The notes under the pieces were generated by a model. It was not told the origin of the DNA, did not search any database, and saw only the letters and a list, made by a program, of their open reading frames with translations. Both the position numbers and the translations under genes were made by a program. Shown here in pieces: positions 43,721 through 52,564 of a DNA stretch of 64,000 nt. The stretch comes from Bin80 sp965219915 (GTDB lineage Bacteria > Bacteroidota > Rhodothermia > Rhodothermales > Bin80), in contig OZ244794.1 in assembly GCA_965219915.1 (NCBI GenBank), positions 2,790,001 to 2,854,000 of the forward strand, in the 5' to 3' direction. The number at the start of each line of letters is the position of its first letter. Positions within the stretch are counted from its first letter, which is position 1.

Positions 43721-46700
43721 TCAGGAAGACAGCATTCCCATCTGAGTTTGCCGCCTTATCGAGTGACTTTTCCACAAGTAGTAGATTACCGGGATAACGA
43801 TGAGTGTCAATATTGTCGAAGAAATCATTCCTCCCACCATAGGGGCCACGATTCGCTTCATCACCTCCGAACCTGTACCAGTGCCCCAGAGAATGGGTAA
43901 CAGCCCGGCCATGATTGTGAGGACAGTCATCATCTTGGGCCGCACACGATCAGCAGCACCTGCAATGATTGCATCGTATAGGTCCTTCAACGAATTCATC
44001 TGTCCCTGTGAAAGCTTCTCCCCGTACGCCTGGTTCAAGTAGATCAGCATAATCACTCCCGTTTCAGCGGCGACACCCGCGAGGGCAATAAATCCTACAC
44101 CAACAGCCACACTGAGATGATAGCCAAGTACATAAAGCAACCAGATTCCGCCAACTACCGAAAACGGTAAGGACAACATCACGATCAGACTTTCAGTGAC
44201 ACTTCTAAAATTCAAGTAAAGCAGCATGAAGATGACAAGCAGGGTGATGGGCACGACCAATTGAAGGCGCTGTCGGGCACGTTCGATATACTCATATTGA
44301 CCACTCCAGACAATGCTGTATCCCTCGGGAAGGATCACCTGCTCATTGATGGCCGCACGGGCACGGGTCACATACGTGCCCACGTCTGTATCACGAATAT
44401 CAACGTAAACCCAGGATGTCTTGCGCGCATTCTCGCTCTTGATCACTGGCGGCCCCTTCACAATATTGAAATCAGCCACATAACTAAGGGGAATCTGGGC
44501 TCCTGTAGGCGTTGGAATCAGAACTCGGTTCAGCGCTGGCAAATTGTCACGCAGTTCCCGACTGTAGCGAACGTTGACCGGGTATCGCTCCAAGCCCTCA
44601 ACGGTCTGCGTAATGTTCATCCCCCCGATGGCCGACATAATCACATCCTGTACATCACCCACGGTGAGCCCGTATCGAGCAGCCTCTTCTCGGTTGATCT
44701 TATAATCAATAAAGTTGCCCCCAACAGCTTTATCCGGGAACGCGCTCAGCGTACCAGGAATTGTCTGCACCACGGCTGCGACCTGTTGGCTGAGATTTGA
44801 AAGTACCATCAAGTCCGGCCCCATGAGCTTGATGCCCACGGGGGTTTTGATTCCGGTTGAGAGCATGTCAATGCGAGTCTTGATGGGCATCGTCCATGCG
44901 TTTGTCAAACCGGGAAAGTTGATTGCACCGTCAAGTTCACGAATGAGCTGGTCCATCGTCATGCCGTCGCGCCATTCATGCTCCGGTTTTAGTGTAATGG
45001 TGGTCTCAAGCATCGATAGCGGGGCCGGATCGGTCGCAGTTTCGGCCCGCCCGGCCTTGCCCATGACGTGTTCAACCTCGGGAAAACTCTTGATGATCTT
45101 GTCGGTCTGCTGCAGAATTTCTTTGGCCTTGGTAATGCTGATACCGGGATCTGTTGTAGGCATGTAGAGAAGATCCCCTTCATTCAAGGGCGGCATGAAT
45201 TCACTGCCGAGTTTTCCAAGCGGGTAGATCGTGGCTCCGAGTATCACTAGCGCGGCCGCAATCGTCAGCCACTTGAAACGAAGGACACCCTGAATCACAG
45301 GGCGGTAAGCCCCGATCAACAAGCGGCTAAGTGGATTCTTCTTTTCGGGCAGGATTTTGCCACGAACAAAATATCCCATCAAGACAGGGACAATCGTGAT
45401 GGACAATAGGGCCGAAGCAGCCATCACATATGTCTTCGTAAAAGCTAGGGGTTTAAAAAGCCGGCCCTCCTGCGCCTGCAGCGTGAAAACAGGCAGAAAA
45501 GAAAGCGTGATTATTAAAAGCGAATAGAAAAGTGCCGGCCCAACCTCCTTAGTCGCTTCCACAACAATGCGCCAGTGATCTTTCTTGCCTTTGTGACGCT
45601 CAAGATGCTTGTGGGCATTTTCTACCATCACGATAGCAGCATCCACCATGGCCCCGATAGCTATCGCAATCCCACTGAGTGACATAATATTGGCATTCAG
45701 GCCCTGAATTTGCATGACGAAAAATGCAATAAGAATGCCCAGAGGCAGGGTGATGATAACTACAAAGGCGCTTCGGACATGCAGCAGGAACAGCATGATC
45801 ACTAACGCGACAATAATGCTTTCTTCCAACAGCTTTTCTTTGAGGTTGGTGATCGCTCGTTTGATCAGGCTACTGCGGTCGTAGGCGGTCTGGATTGTGA
45901 TCCCTTCCGGTAATCCCCGTTTTAATTCTTCCAATTTTTCCTTTACGGCGTCAATTGTCTTCAGCGCGTTTTCTCCATACTGCATCACGACAATACCGCC
46001 TACGGTTTCCCCCTCACCGTTCCAGTCAATTAATCCGCGCCGCAGTTCGGGACCCAGGTGTACATGAGCGATGTTACGGATGAGTATCGGAGTGCCATTC
46101 TCGTCCACCCCGACGGGTGTATTCTCCACATCCTCAATAGATTGGATGTACCCCAGGCCACGTACCATAAATTCGGTTTCGCCCATCTCAATCAGGCGAC
46201 CACCCACATCGCTGTTACTTCGCTGCAGAGCCATGCGAACTCTGGACAACGGCACGTTGTAAGCAATGAGCTTGTTGGGATCAACCTCTACCTGGTACTG
46301 CTTCACGTAGCCGCCAATGGACGCTACCTCGGCCACGCCCGCTACACTCATCAGTTCGTAGCGAAGAAACCAGTCCTGAATGGAGCGCAGCTGCTGTAGA
46401 TCGTGACGGTTGTCGCTGGTAAGTACGTATTCAAATACCCACCCCACACCAGTAGCGTCCGGCCCCAATGCAGGCGTTACGCCATTTGGCAGTCGGCCTG
46501 CCACATAGTTCAGCTGCTCCAATACGCGGCTTCGGGCCCAGTACGGGTCGGTTCCGTCTTCAAAAATTATGTAGACGAATGACGAGCCAAACTGAGAATA
46601 GCCACGTACGACCTTTGCGAACGGGACAGCTAGCATGGCTGTCGTCAGGGGATAAGTAACCTGATCTTCAACGACTTGCGGAGCTTGTCCCGGATAGTCG

Positions 46701-46852
46701 GCATGCACAATGACCTGAATGTCACTCAGATCAGGGATAGCATCTACTGGTGTCCGAAACAATGCGTACACACCGGCAGATCCGATCAAAAGGGTTAGCA
46801 GGACGACCAGAAAGCGGTTTTTTACCGATCCCTCAATGATTCTTTCTAACAT
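43721..46852 (-). CDS. cusA: CusA-type heavy-metal RND efflux pump
   Basis: 1043 aa, full length for HME-RND transporters. It has 12 predicted membrane helices in the usual 1+5+1+5 pattern, with RFLVVLLTLLIGSAGVYAL at the N-terminus. Motifs typical of CusA-like pumps are PVDAIPDLSDIQVIV, ATGVGWVFEYVL, GAMVDAAIVMVENAHKHLE in helix 4 (proton relay acids), and the metal-binding-region block TRIDMLSTGIKTPVGIK, where Met supports Cu(I)/Ag(I) transport. It exports Cu(I)/Ag(I) from the periplasm across the outer membrane together with the CusB- and CusC-like proteins encoded just upstream. It is the last gene of the operon. Confidence 0.93.
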   Translation of the reverse strand: MLERIIEGSVKNRFLVVLLTLLIGSAGVYALFRTPVDAIPDLSDIQVIVHADYPGQAPQVVEDQVTYPLTTAMLAVPFAKVVRGYSQFGSSFVYIIFEDGTDPYWARSRVLEQLNYVAGRLPNGVTPALGPDATGVGWVFEYVLTSDNRHDLQQLRSIQDWFLRYELMSVAGVAEVASIGGYVKQYQVEVDPNKLIAYNVPLSRVRMALQRSNSDVGGRLIEMGETEFMVRGLGYIQSIEDVENTPVGVDENGTPILIRNIAHVHLGPELRRGLIDWNGEGETVGGIVVMQYGENALKTIDAVKEKLEELKRGLPEGITIQTAYDRSSLIKRAITNLKEKLLEESIIVALVIMLFLLHVRSAFVVIITLPLGILIAFFVMQIQGLNANIMSLSGIAIAIGAMVDAAIVMVENAHKHLERHKGKKDHWRIVVEATKEVGPALFYSLLIITLSFLPVFTLQAQEGRLFKPLAFTKTYVMAASALLSITIVPVLMGYFVRGKILPEKKNPLSRLLIGAYRPVIQGVLRFKWLTIAAALVILGATIYPLGKLGSEFMPPLNEGDLLYMPTTDPGISITKAKEILQQTDKIIKSFPEVEHVMGKAGRAETATDPAPLSMLETTITLKPEHEWRDGMTMDQLIRELDGAINFPGLTNAWTMPIKTRIDMLSTGIKTPVGIKLMGPDLMVLSNLSQQVAAVVQTIPGTLSAFPDKAVGGNFIDYKINREEAARYGLTVGDVQDVIMSAIGGMNITQTVEGLERYPVNVRYSRELRDNLPALNRVLIPTPTGAQIPLSYVADFNIVKGPPVIKSENARKTSWVYVDIRDTDVGTYVTRARAAINEQVILPEGYSIVWSGQYEYIERARQRLQLVVPITLLVIFMLLYLNFRSVTESLIVMLSLPFSVVGGIWLLYVLGYHLSVAVGVGFIALAGVAAETGVIMLIYLNQAYGEKLSQGQMNSLKDLYDAIIAGAADRVRPKMMTVLTIMAGLLPILWGTGTGSEVMKRIVAPMVGGMISSTILTLIVIPVIYYLWKSHSIRRQTQMGMLSS

Positions 46853-46918
46853 GATGATCTTGGTTGAGCGTCCAGGATTGCCTGTTCAGGTTTGACGAAT
46901 TATCCACTATGCCCCATC

Positions 46919-48271
46919 TCAGTGATGCAAATGCTCTCCTGGTTCGGTCATCCTGGAAGGTTCCCTCGCTTCCTCATCTACTGGAGCTGACTGTCCTTGA
47001 AGCATCTTTCGAATTGCTTCCTGCAAGCGGCTCTCGCTGTCTAACATGAACTGGGCGGAGGTTACAATCTCCTCACTTCCCTGCAGCCCTCGCAGGACTC
47101 GGATATAGTTGTTGTCGGGCCCACCTTCTTCGCCAAGCGAGACTTCGCGGGGCTCAAATCGACCCTCACCATGGACAATAAATACTATAGCGCGTGCCCC
47201 AGATCGAATTACGGCCTCGGATGGCACGACGACCGCATCAGGAATGACTTTGCCTTGGAGCTGCACATTGGCATACATGCCCGGTTTCAGGTCCAGATCT
47301 GGGTTGGAAAAGATCAGACGAACGTGGACATCACGGGCCCTTTCTCTCAGATAAGGGTACACATAGGATACCCTGCCGGCATAGGTCTTGCCTGGCAGAT
47401 AGGACAATTCCATTTCGACTGGCTGCCCATCACTGATCCACGGCACTTCATTGTCATAGAAGCTGGCATGCACCCAAACCGTCCGCAAATCTGCGATCCT
47501 AAACAGATCTTCTCCGACATCAACATATGCACCTTCAATTGCATTTCTTTCTACAACGATTCCTGTTGCCGGAGCTGTGAGTATAATCGTTTTCCTGACT
47601 TCGCCAGTTTGTGCCAAGTGCTCGATCTCTGATGCAGGAATGTCCCAGTATTCAAGACGCGTACGGGCTGACGCCAGTAGTTTCTCAGCATCTTCTACAA
47701 CTGAGGCCACGGTGCTCTGGGAGACCAGTTGAAAGTTTTTCAGCGCCAGTACGTATTCTTGCTGCGTCGCGACCAATTCCGGTGAATAGATCTCAAGGAT
47801 CGGATCTCCCGCTTGGACTTGGTCTCCCACGAAATGGACATGAAGGTTTTCGATCCATCCAGAGACCTTTGTATTGACTACATAGAGCCGTTCTTCATCG
47901 TACTGAACCTCGCCGACGGTACGGATAGTGCGCGTAAAATCCAATCGCTGCACATGTCCCGTTCGGACCCCCATATTCTGCACCACAGCAGGGTCAATGG
48001 ATACGGTACTGTCAGACTCCGTTCGGTCCTCGTCCGCGTAGACGGGAACCAGGTCCATTCCCATCTTCGACTTGCCCGGGCGGTCGTAGATCTCCTCCGG
48101 ATCCATGGGGGCCTGCCAATAAAGAACCTGTCTCTGGGCAGGTGGAGGTGATTCTTGAGATTCCGTTACTCCTTCGTCTATCGAAATGCGGCCGAGGAAA
48201 AAGCCACCAACGAGAATAAGTACGAGAAGCAGAAGAATCCATATCTGCTTGAAATTTTTTTGCAAATTCAT
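46919..48271 (-). CDS. cusB: CusB-type periplasmic adaptor with N-terminal heavy-metal-binding domain
   Basis: 450 aa. A membrane anchor (IWILLLLVLILVGGFFLG) lies at about residues 10-28. A heavy-metal-binding domain follows: VLYWQAPMDPEEI then KSKMGMDLVPVY (residues about 50-80), which is the YxCPMHP...GMxLVP domain with the first Cys replaced by Gln-Ala. Then come barrel-sandwich and beta-barrel membrane-fusion domains (VSGWIENLHVHFVGDQVQAGD, GIVVERNAIEGAYVDVGEDL). The C-terminal tail ends His-rich (PGEHLHH). It links CusA to the outer-membrane channel and probably delivers Cu(I)/Ag(I) through methionines. The gene is 66 bp upstream of cusA. Confidence 0.9.
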   Translation of the reverse strand: MNLQKNFKQIWILLLLVLILVGGFFLGRISIDEGVTESQESPPPAQRQVLYWQAPMDPEEIYDRPGKSKMGMDLVPVYADEDRTESDSTVSIDPAVVQNMGVRTGHVQRLDFTRTIRTVGEVQYDEERLYVVNTKVSGWIENLHVHFVGDQVQAGDPILEIYSPELVATQQEYVLALKNFQLVSQSTVASVVEDAEKLLASARTRLEYWDIPASEIEHLAQTGEVRKTIILTAPATGIVVERNAIEGAYVDVGEDLFRIADLRTVWVHASFYDNEVPWISDGQPVEMELSYLPGKTYAGRVSYVYPYLRERARDVHVRLIFSNPDLDLKPGMYANVQLQGKVIPDAVVVPSEAVIRSGARAIVFIVHGEGRFEPREVSLGEEGGPDNNYIRVLRGLQGSEEIVTSAQFMLDSESRLQEAIRKMLQGQSAPVDEEAREPSRMTEPGEHLHH

Positions 48272-48306
48272 GGCTTTTGGGGTAATACGGATGCTGGTAT
48301 GGACAT

Positions 48307-49617
48307 CTAGTGAGTGATCAGATCGGCGATAGAGTCCACACCGAGAGCCCGCTCAAGTGCGGCAGTCGCCCGGAGGTAGCGGGCAAGCGTATTGTCGTAA
48401 CTCATGCCTAGTGAGAATAGCGTGCGTTCCGAATCAAGTAGGTCCAGGAAATCGGTGCGTCCCGTCGTGTAAGAGTTGAGGGTAGCTTGTAGTGCAGTTT
48501 CAGCCTGAGGGATCAAGGCTTCCTCAAAGAGCTCCAGCTGTCGAGCTTCTCCGCGCAATTGATGCATCAGGTCCGCAACTTGAGTCGCTATGGAGGTAGA
48601 GATGGATTCCTGGCGGGCATGGACTTGGCTGCGACGGACGCGGGCTTCTTCCAACTGAGCCCGCAATCGGTTGCGCTGAAGGGGTAAACTTATCGTCGCA
48701 TTGATTCCGAGGGCATCGCGGCCCGAAGCCGTGGATGGCACATCAGCTCGGCCGACATCGAAGTAAATTATGCCGAACCGGAAATTCGGCTTGAACTGCT
48801 TGCGTGCCAATTCAATTTCTTTGTCAGCACGTTTTGCTGCCGTACCCAGCGCATTGACCTCGGGACGTTGATTGAGCGCACCTTCAAGTAGAGCGATAGC
48901 ATCGAATTCAACATAGGATGGGGCCTCAACACTTACAGCGACTCTGGATTCGGAGGATACAGGACGATTAAGCAAGCGGGACAACGTCTCAGTCGCCGTA
49001 CGTCGTTCTATGGAAAGCTCAAGTTGCAATCGGGACAGGGAATTCTTCTCAAGTTGCGTTTTCAGAATCGCCTGTTGAACACCGGCACCCACTTCATACC
49101 GTGTTGCTGCGGCTTCTTCAAAGTTTTGGAGTCTGTCCTTGAAGGCATGGATACGTAATTCCTGCTGTTGGATGCGATAGAGTTCAATGTAGGAATGCTT
49201 AACCTGGAGAAGCAGGTCTTCTTCAAGGTTTGCGGTTGCAAAGCGTTTAATTTCCGCAGTTAGATCTGCGATGGAACCCTGAAGTCCCAGTTTGCCGGGA
49301 TAGGGGATTTCTTGCTCTATGCTCCACTGGCTACGTATGGTACCGCGCGCCGTAAGGATGGGCACAGGCCGATAGGCAATTGTCAAAGATGGATCCGGGA
49401 GCGCGGATATCTGCCCTCTCCGCAAAGCGAGTGCCTGTGCCTCCAGGTGTGACGCTTGCAACATCGGATTATGTATTCGTACTTCTGACAAGAGATCTCC
49501 AAGGTGGAGCAATGTGTCGGGCCGTGCATCAGGTGGATCCTGGCCACGGACTTGGATTGGCGATAAGAGTAGTAGTAGGCAGACGCAGATTGCGCCAGCG
49601 AATTGGATTAACTTCAT
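48307..49617 (-). CDS. cusC: TolC/CusC-family outer-membrane efflux protein
   Basis: 436 aa with a signal peptide (FAGAICVCLLLLLSPIQVRGQ). It has two OEP repeats: residues about 38-235 (LGDLLSEVRIHNPMLQASHL, QALALRRGQISALPDPSLTI) and about 240-430 (EGALNQRPEVNALGTAAKRADKEIELARKQFKPNFRFG, then QATLNSYTTGRTDFLDLLDSE). These are the alpha-helical barrel and beta-strand pairs of the TolC family. It provides the outer-membrane exit duct for the Cus-like pump and sits 35 bp upstream of cusB. It lacks a lipobox, unlike E. coli CusC. Confidence 0.9.
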   Translation of the reverse strand: MKLIQFAGAICVCLLLLLSPIQVRGQDPPDARPDTLLHLGDLLSEVRIHNPMLQASHLEAQALALRRGQISALPDPSLTIAYRPVPILTARGTIRSQWSIEQEIPYPGKLGLQGSIADLTAEIKRFATANLEEDLLLQVKHSYIELYRIQQQELRIHAFKDRLQNFEEAAATRYEVGAGVQQAILKTQLEKNSLSRLQLELSIERRTATETLSRLLNRPVSSESRVAVSVEAPSYVEFDAIALLEGALNQRPEVNALGTAAKRADKEIELARKQFKPNFRFGIIYFDVGRADVPSTASGRDALGINATISLPLQRNRLRAQLEEARVRRSQVHARQESISTSIATQVADLMHQLRGEARQLELFEEALIPQAETALQATLNSYTTGRTDFLDLLDSERTLFSLGMSYDNTLARYLRATAALERALGVDSIADLITH

Positions 49618-49657
49618 GACTTCCTGAGCAATAGATCTAATTGTGCATCAACACGGC

Positions 49658-49676
49658 GGTGTAGCGAACCTACACC
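49658..49676 (-). promoter_or_regulatory. Hairpin between the His/Cys-rich gene and cusC
   Basis: A perfect 7-bp stem GGTGTAG/CTACACC with a 5-nt loop (CGAAC) lies 28 bp past the end of the upstream gene and about 40 bp before cusC. No T-tract follows on the minus strand, so it is more likely an RNA processing or stability element than a terminator. It could set different expression levels of the first gene and the pump genes. Confidence 0.35.
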
Positions 49677-49704
49677 CCGTGACACAGGCGCAACCAGAAG
49701 CCTA

Positions 49705-50160
49705 TCAGATCAGAAACGTGCTGTGAATAGCCTGCCTATCTGAGGAAGGAAGGCAGGCAGAACATCGTAGTGCAGAGACCTGCCTAAATAAACTTGCCCT
49801 GGAGCCCACTTCAGATAAGGGATCGGGAAGGCTGGATAAGATCTGTTCACCCGATGGGGTTCGAGAAGATTCAAACAGTACCGTTGCCATCTTAGCGACA
49901 GTCACGGCTTGAAATGCACAGCAAGCTACAGCGTGCTGCGGACAAGGCGCAGGCTCCGCGGGTGTGGAATTGTGGTCGGGTGGACAGGGGAGATCCTGTC
50001 CGTGCGTGGAAGTATGGGAATGCATTCCTGCGGAATGATGATTCGCATGCGGGGGCGAGTTCAGATCACCTTGAGAGCAGTTTGTCCATAGCAAGGGGCC
50101 CACAGCACTGAGTAGTAGGCTCAGGCTTAGTAATACAGGAAATAGTGGATGGGTTCGCAT
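49705..50160 (-). CDS. Exported His/Cys-rich protein heading the cus operon
   Basis: 151 aa from ATG at 50,160 (the frame opens 14 codons earlier, but this start precedes the signal peptide PLFPVLLSLSLLLSAVG). The mature N-terminal part is rich in likely metal ligands: NCSQG, HANHHSAGMHSHTSTHGQ, PCPPDHNS, PCPQHAVACCAF. The C-terminal half is plain apart from CSACLPS. Spacing and orientation place it first in the Cu/Ag efflux operon, so a periplasmic Cu(I)/Ag(I)-binding or sensing role is likely. Small His/Cys-rich exported proteins are common in such operons, but I do not recognise a specific family. Confidence 0.7.
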   Translation of the reverse strand: MRTHPLFPVLLSLSLLLSAVGPLLWTNCSQGDLNSPPHANHHSAGMHSHTSTHGQDLPCPPDHNSTPAEPAPCPQHAVACCAFQAVTVAKMATVLFESSRTPSGEQILSSLPDPLSEVGSRASLFRQVSALRCSACLPSSDRQAIHSTFLI

Positions 50161-50255
50161 CGCAGCAATCATCACCCAATACGAGGATACTCGCAATGGC
50201 AACGGGATGAGACATTAATACCACATAATAAGTTCCAAGCGCGTGAGCGAGATGA

Positions 50256-50519
50256 ATTTTAGGTAGGCTCCCTGTTTTTTGCTACGGCGAATCCCGACAG
50301 ATTTTCGCGGAGCAAATCAAAGTGTACGTTTCTCATTGGGTGCAAATCAGTGACCCGCCAATTATTTCTGCCGTTCAATTAGGTACACGGCATATCGGAG
50401 ATCGGCACAATCTGGACAAAGCGACTGACGTGGTCGATGAAGCTATGGCATACCTGCGAACCGAGATTGACTCCCTTCCCAAGGAGCTGGGTACAAAGGA
50501 GCGTCAGATCAGGCAATAG
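50256..50519 (+). pseudogene. Unidentified open frame, possibly a gene 3' relic
   Basis: An 88-codon open stretch lies between a stop at 50,253 and TAG at 50,517. Only a GTG at 50,322 could start it, giving 65 residues. The text (IFAEQIKVYVSHWVQ, SAVQLGTRHIGDRHNLDKA, DVVDEAMAYLRTEI) looks like real protein but I cannot name a family. The protein-like reading appears to continue upstream of the only start, which suggests the C-terminal end of a lost gene. It lies between the divergent cus operon and the Gfo/Idh/MocA gene. Confidence 0.3.
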
Positions 50520-50593
50520 GAATTAAACGTGAAGCACTCTGGTCCGAGGAGGAATTAGGAAAAACTTGCTGCAACCGAGACGTAAATCGAAAA

Positions 50594-51589
50594 ATGAATA
50601 GCAAAAAACTCCAGTGGGGAATACTGTCGAGTGCGCGCATAGCTCGGCAAAAGGTCATACCCGCCATTCAGAAGAGTCAACGTGGCGCAGTAACGGCCAT
50701 TGCCTCTAGAGATGTTGCTGTGGCACGCCAAGTTGCGCAAATGCATCAAATCCCAGTTGTCTGTGCCTCATATGAGGATCTGGTTAATCTGAGAGAAATT
50801 GATGCCATCTATATCCCGTTACCCAATCACCTGCATGTTGAATGGGCCTCCCTTGCCTTGGAAGCAGGGAAACATGTACTCTGCGAAAAACCCCTGGGGA
50901 TGAATGAGATGGAGGTAGCAAAACTCCGGCGTATGTCCCGGCAATATCCAAAGCAATTGGTTTCGGAGGCATTCATGTATCGATACCATCCTCAGTGGAA
51001 GCGTACACGCCATCTCATTCGCTCCAAGAGTATCGGAGATCTTCAAAGCATCCATGTACATTTTTCCTATGACAACAAAGACCCAGGCAATATTCGGAAC
51101 AAGTTGGCGTTTGGAGGAGGTGCCTTGATGGATATTGGCTGTTATGGAATCTCCGTTGCTCGCTGGTTATTTGAAGACGAACCACGGCGAGTTTGCGCAC
51201 GCATGGCACGGCATCCCGAATTCGGAACAGACACCTCTACCACGATCCTTATGGATTTCCCACAAGGAAGTGCTACTGTCATGTGTGCGACACAAATGCA
51301 GCGCTACCAGCGCGTCAACCTGGTCGGTAGCCGCGGTCAAATCACCTTATACACACCTTTCAATGCACCACCAGACGAAACCGTGCGTGTGGAGTACCAG
51401 AATGGCAATGAGCACAGCATCCAAGATATCGGCCCGGCAGATCAGTATACAGAGCAGTGTGATCACTTCGCTGCAGCTACGATTGATGGCGAACCCCTGC
51501 TTACCCCCATATCTGACGCTATGTGTAACATGCATGTAATAGACGCATGCTTCCAGAGTGAGCAAAAGGATGCCTGGGTGGACTGCTGA
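50594..51589 (+). CDS. Gfo/Idh/MocA-family NAD(P)-dependent oxidoreductase
   Basis: 331 aa. The N-terminal Rossmann part has WGILSSARIARQKVIPAI (GxxxxA nucleotide loop variant), AIASRDVAVARQVA, and IDAIYIPLPNHLHVEWASLA. The family signature CEKPLGMNEME (Lys of EKP) lies at about residue 97. The C-terminal alpha/beta domain has SEAFMYRYHPQW, GGALMDIGCYGISVARWLF with the conserved D-x-G-C-Y-x-x-x-x-x-R motif, ending in a catalytic-domain tail. It resembles D-xylose/dihydrodiol dehydrogenase-like members that oxidise a sugar hydroxyl. Substrate unknown. It is monocistronic, and an IS21 relic abuts its 3' end. Confidence 0.88.
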   Translation: MNSKKLQWGILSSARIARQKVIPAIQKSQRGAVTAIASRDVAVARQVAQMHQIPVVCASYEDLVNLREIDAIYIPLPNHLHVEWASLALEAGKHVLCEKPLGMNEMEVAKLRRMSRQYPKQLVSEAFMYRYHPQWKRTRHLIRSKSIGDLQSIHVHFSYDNKDPGNIRNKLAFGGGALMDIGCYGISVARWLFEDEPRRVCARMARHPEFGTDTSTTILMDFPQGSATVMCATQMQRYQRVNLVGSRGQITLYTPFNAPPDETVRVEYQNGNEHSIQDIGPADQYTEQCDHFAAATIDGEPLLTPISDAMCNMHVIDACFQSEQKDAWVDC

Positions 51590-51599
51590 AGACGATAGT

Positions 51600-51905
51600 T
51601 TGGCGCACAGCTAATCGAATCCATCTGATGCACCCGAGGCACCCAACCAAGCTCATGCACTGCTGTTTGGAATCCTGCCTGCAACTCCACGAAACTCTTC
51701 GCTCCTCGGACCATCACGGACGGCCAACTGGAATAGAACAGGACAAAAGGGTACAACAAATGCGATTAAAACGCACCCTGGATTGTAGCCCACAGATAAT
51801 TCATGCACGTCAAGTCCAATTGGGCCCGTTCCCCTGGACGGTACTCTTATTCAAAAAACTTCCTTTCGACACTGTAGCCTCCGATCCCGTAACCGACGTT
51901 GGGAG
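51600..51905 (-). mobile_element. istA: Relic of an IS21-family transposase (IstA catalytic core)
   Basis: On the minus strand a single frame with two internal stops reads as the DDE integrase core of IstA: RKFFE-stop-EYRPGERAQLDLT (IstA: HPPGRxGLSDFT), MNYLWATIQGAF-stop, YPFVLFYSSWPSV, GAKSFVELQAGFQTAVHELG (IstA: GESFxALxxGLQNALWxLG) and GWVPRVHQMDSISCA (IstA: GGVPxEHRTDSLSAA). Both Asp positions are kept. The N-terminal HTH, the rest of the protein, istB and terminal repeats are not found. This is an old, inactive fragment next to the oxidoreductase gene. Confidence 0.75.
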
Positions 51906-52527
51906 GTATGCAACTAACCCGGCTTGAATTGATCCGACCACTTGTCAATCATGTATTCAAGCGGGGCCGTGCATCTAGCGTCGGATCTGCTTCCATAAAA
52001 CCGATACACTGTTGCCATACCCTCGAAATGAATCCTCGCATCGGCTTGGCATCGGAGAACGTTTGACTTCGCTCGGTAACTTCTTCGAACGAAGATATTT
52101 CTGTGCGCTTGACTCACACATTGCCGCATACGCCGCGGCAACTTTTATCACCATTTTTTCGCCTGACAAGAATAATCAATGCTTGACATTCCCTTTTGAA
52201 TAGTTGAAGCAAATCCGGCGTAATACTAAATATTGGGAATTAAATACGGCATTGTTTCATTGTGAGTTGATATTTCTGATTGGAAATAGCCGTTCGGAAT
52301 TCCAACTTTCGACTCAAAATGGAACGATGATGGACACAGAATCTTGTGTAAATCTGGTGACCTTCTTGCTCTTTGTACGTTTTCCGAACTCCCGGAGATA
52401 ACGGACCACACAAATGCGTCAATCAGTGTCACTAGGCTTGACTGAAAGCCATAGTACCAGCCGCATAAACGATGCCAAAACTTTACTTCTTGGTCTACGA
52501 GTTTTGTAATGTAAATTACTTTCTGGA
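51906..52527. other. Gene-free AT-richer spacer between the IS21 relic and the DUF6932 gene
   Basis: About 620 bp with only short overlapping frames in all directions and no recognisable protein. It contains a strong hairpin at 52,121-52,141 and ends in the palindrome at 52,528. Probably further decayed insertion-sequence or gene remnants. Confidence 0.4.
52121..52147 (+). terminator. Possible intrinsic terminator hairpin
   Basis: A perfect 7-bp stem TTGCCGC/GCGGCAA with a 7-nt loop is followed by CTTTTATC and, a little further, a run of six T. It resembles a rho-independent terminator on the plus strand. No intact gene lies immediately upstream (the oxidoreductase ends 530 bp away), so its present role is unclear; it may be left over from a lost gene. 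Confidence 0.35.
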
Positions 52528-52559
52528 AAATTAACCCAACAATATTGTTGGGTTAATTT
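52528..52559. promoter_or_regulatory. Perfect 32-bp palindrome, likely operator of the DUF6932/HTH-ImmA pair
   Basis: Each 16-bp arm is AAATTAACCCAACAAT followed directly by its exact reverse complement, with no spacer and no mismatch. It ends 5 bp before the ATG of the DUF6932 gene. The second gene of that pair encodes an XRE-type helix-turn-helix protein, so autoregulation at this site is the simplest reading. As RNA the sequence would form a hairpin covering the ribosome-access region, so translational control is an alternative. Confidence 0.75.
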
Positions 52560-52564
52560 GTATA

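Noticed and set aside
43485..43775. A 96-codon minus-strand frame between the helicase and cusA
   Set aside because: It overlaps the cusA 3' end, shows no family resemblance and no good start; treated as non-coding.
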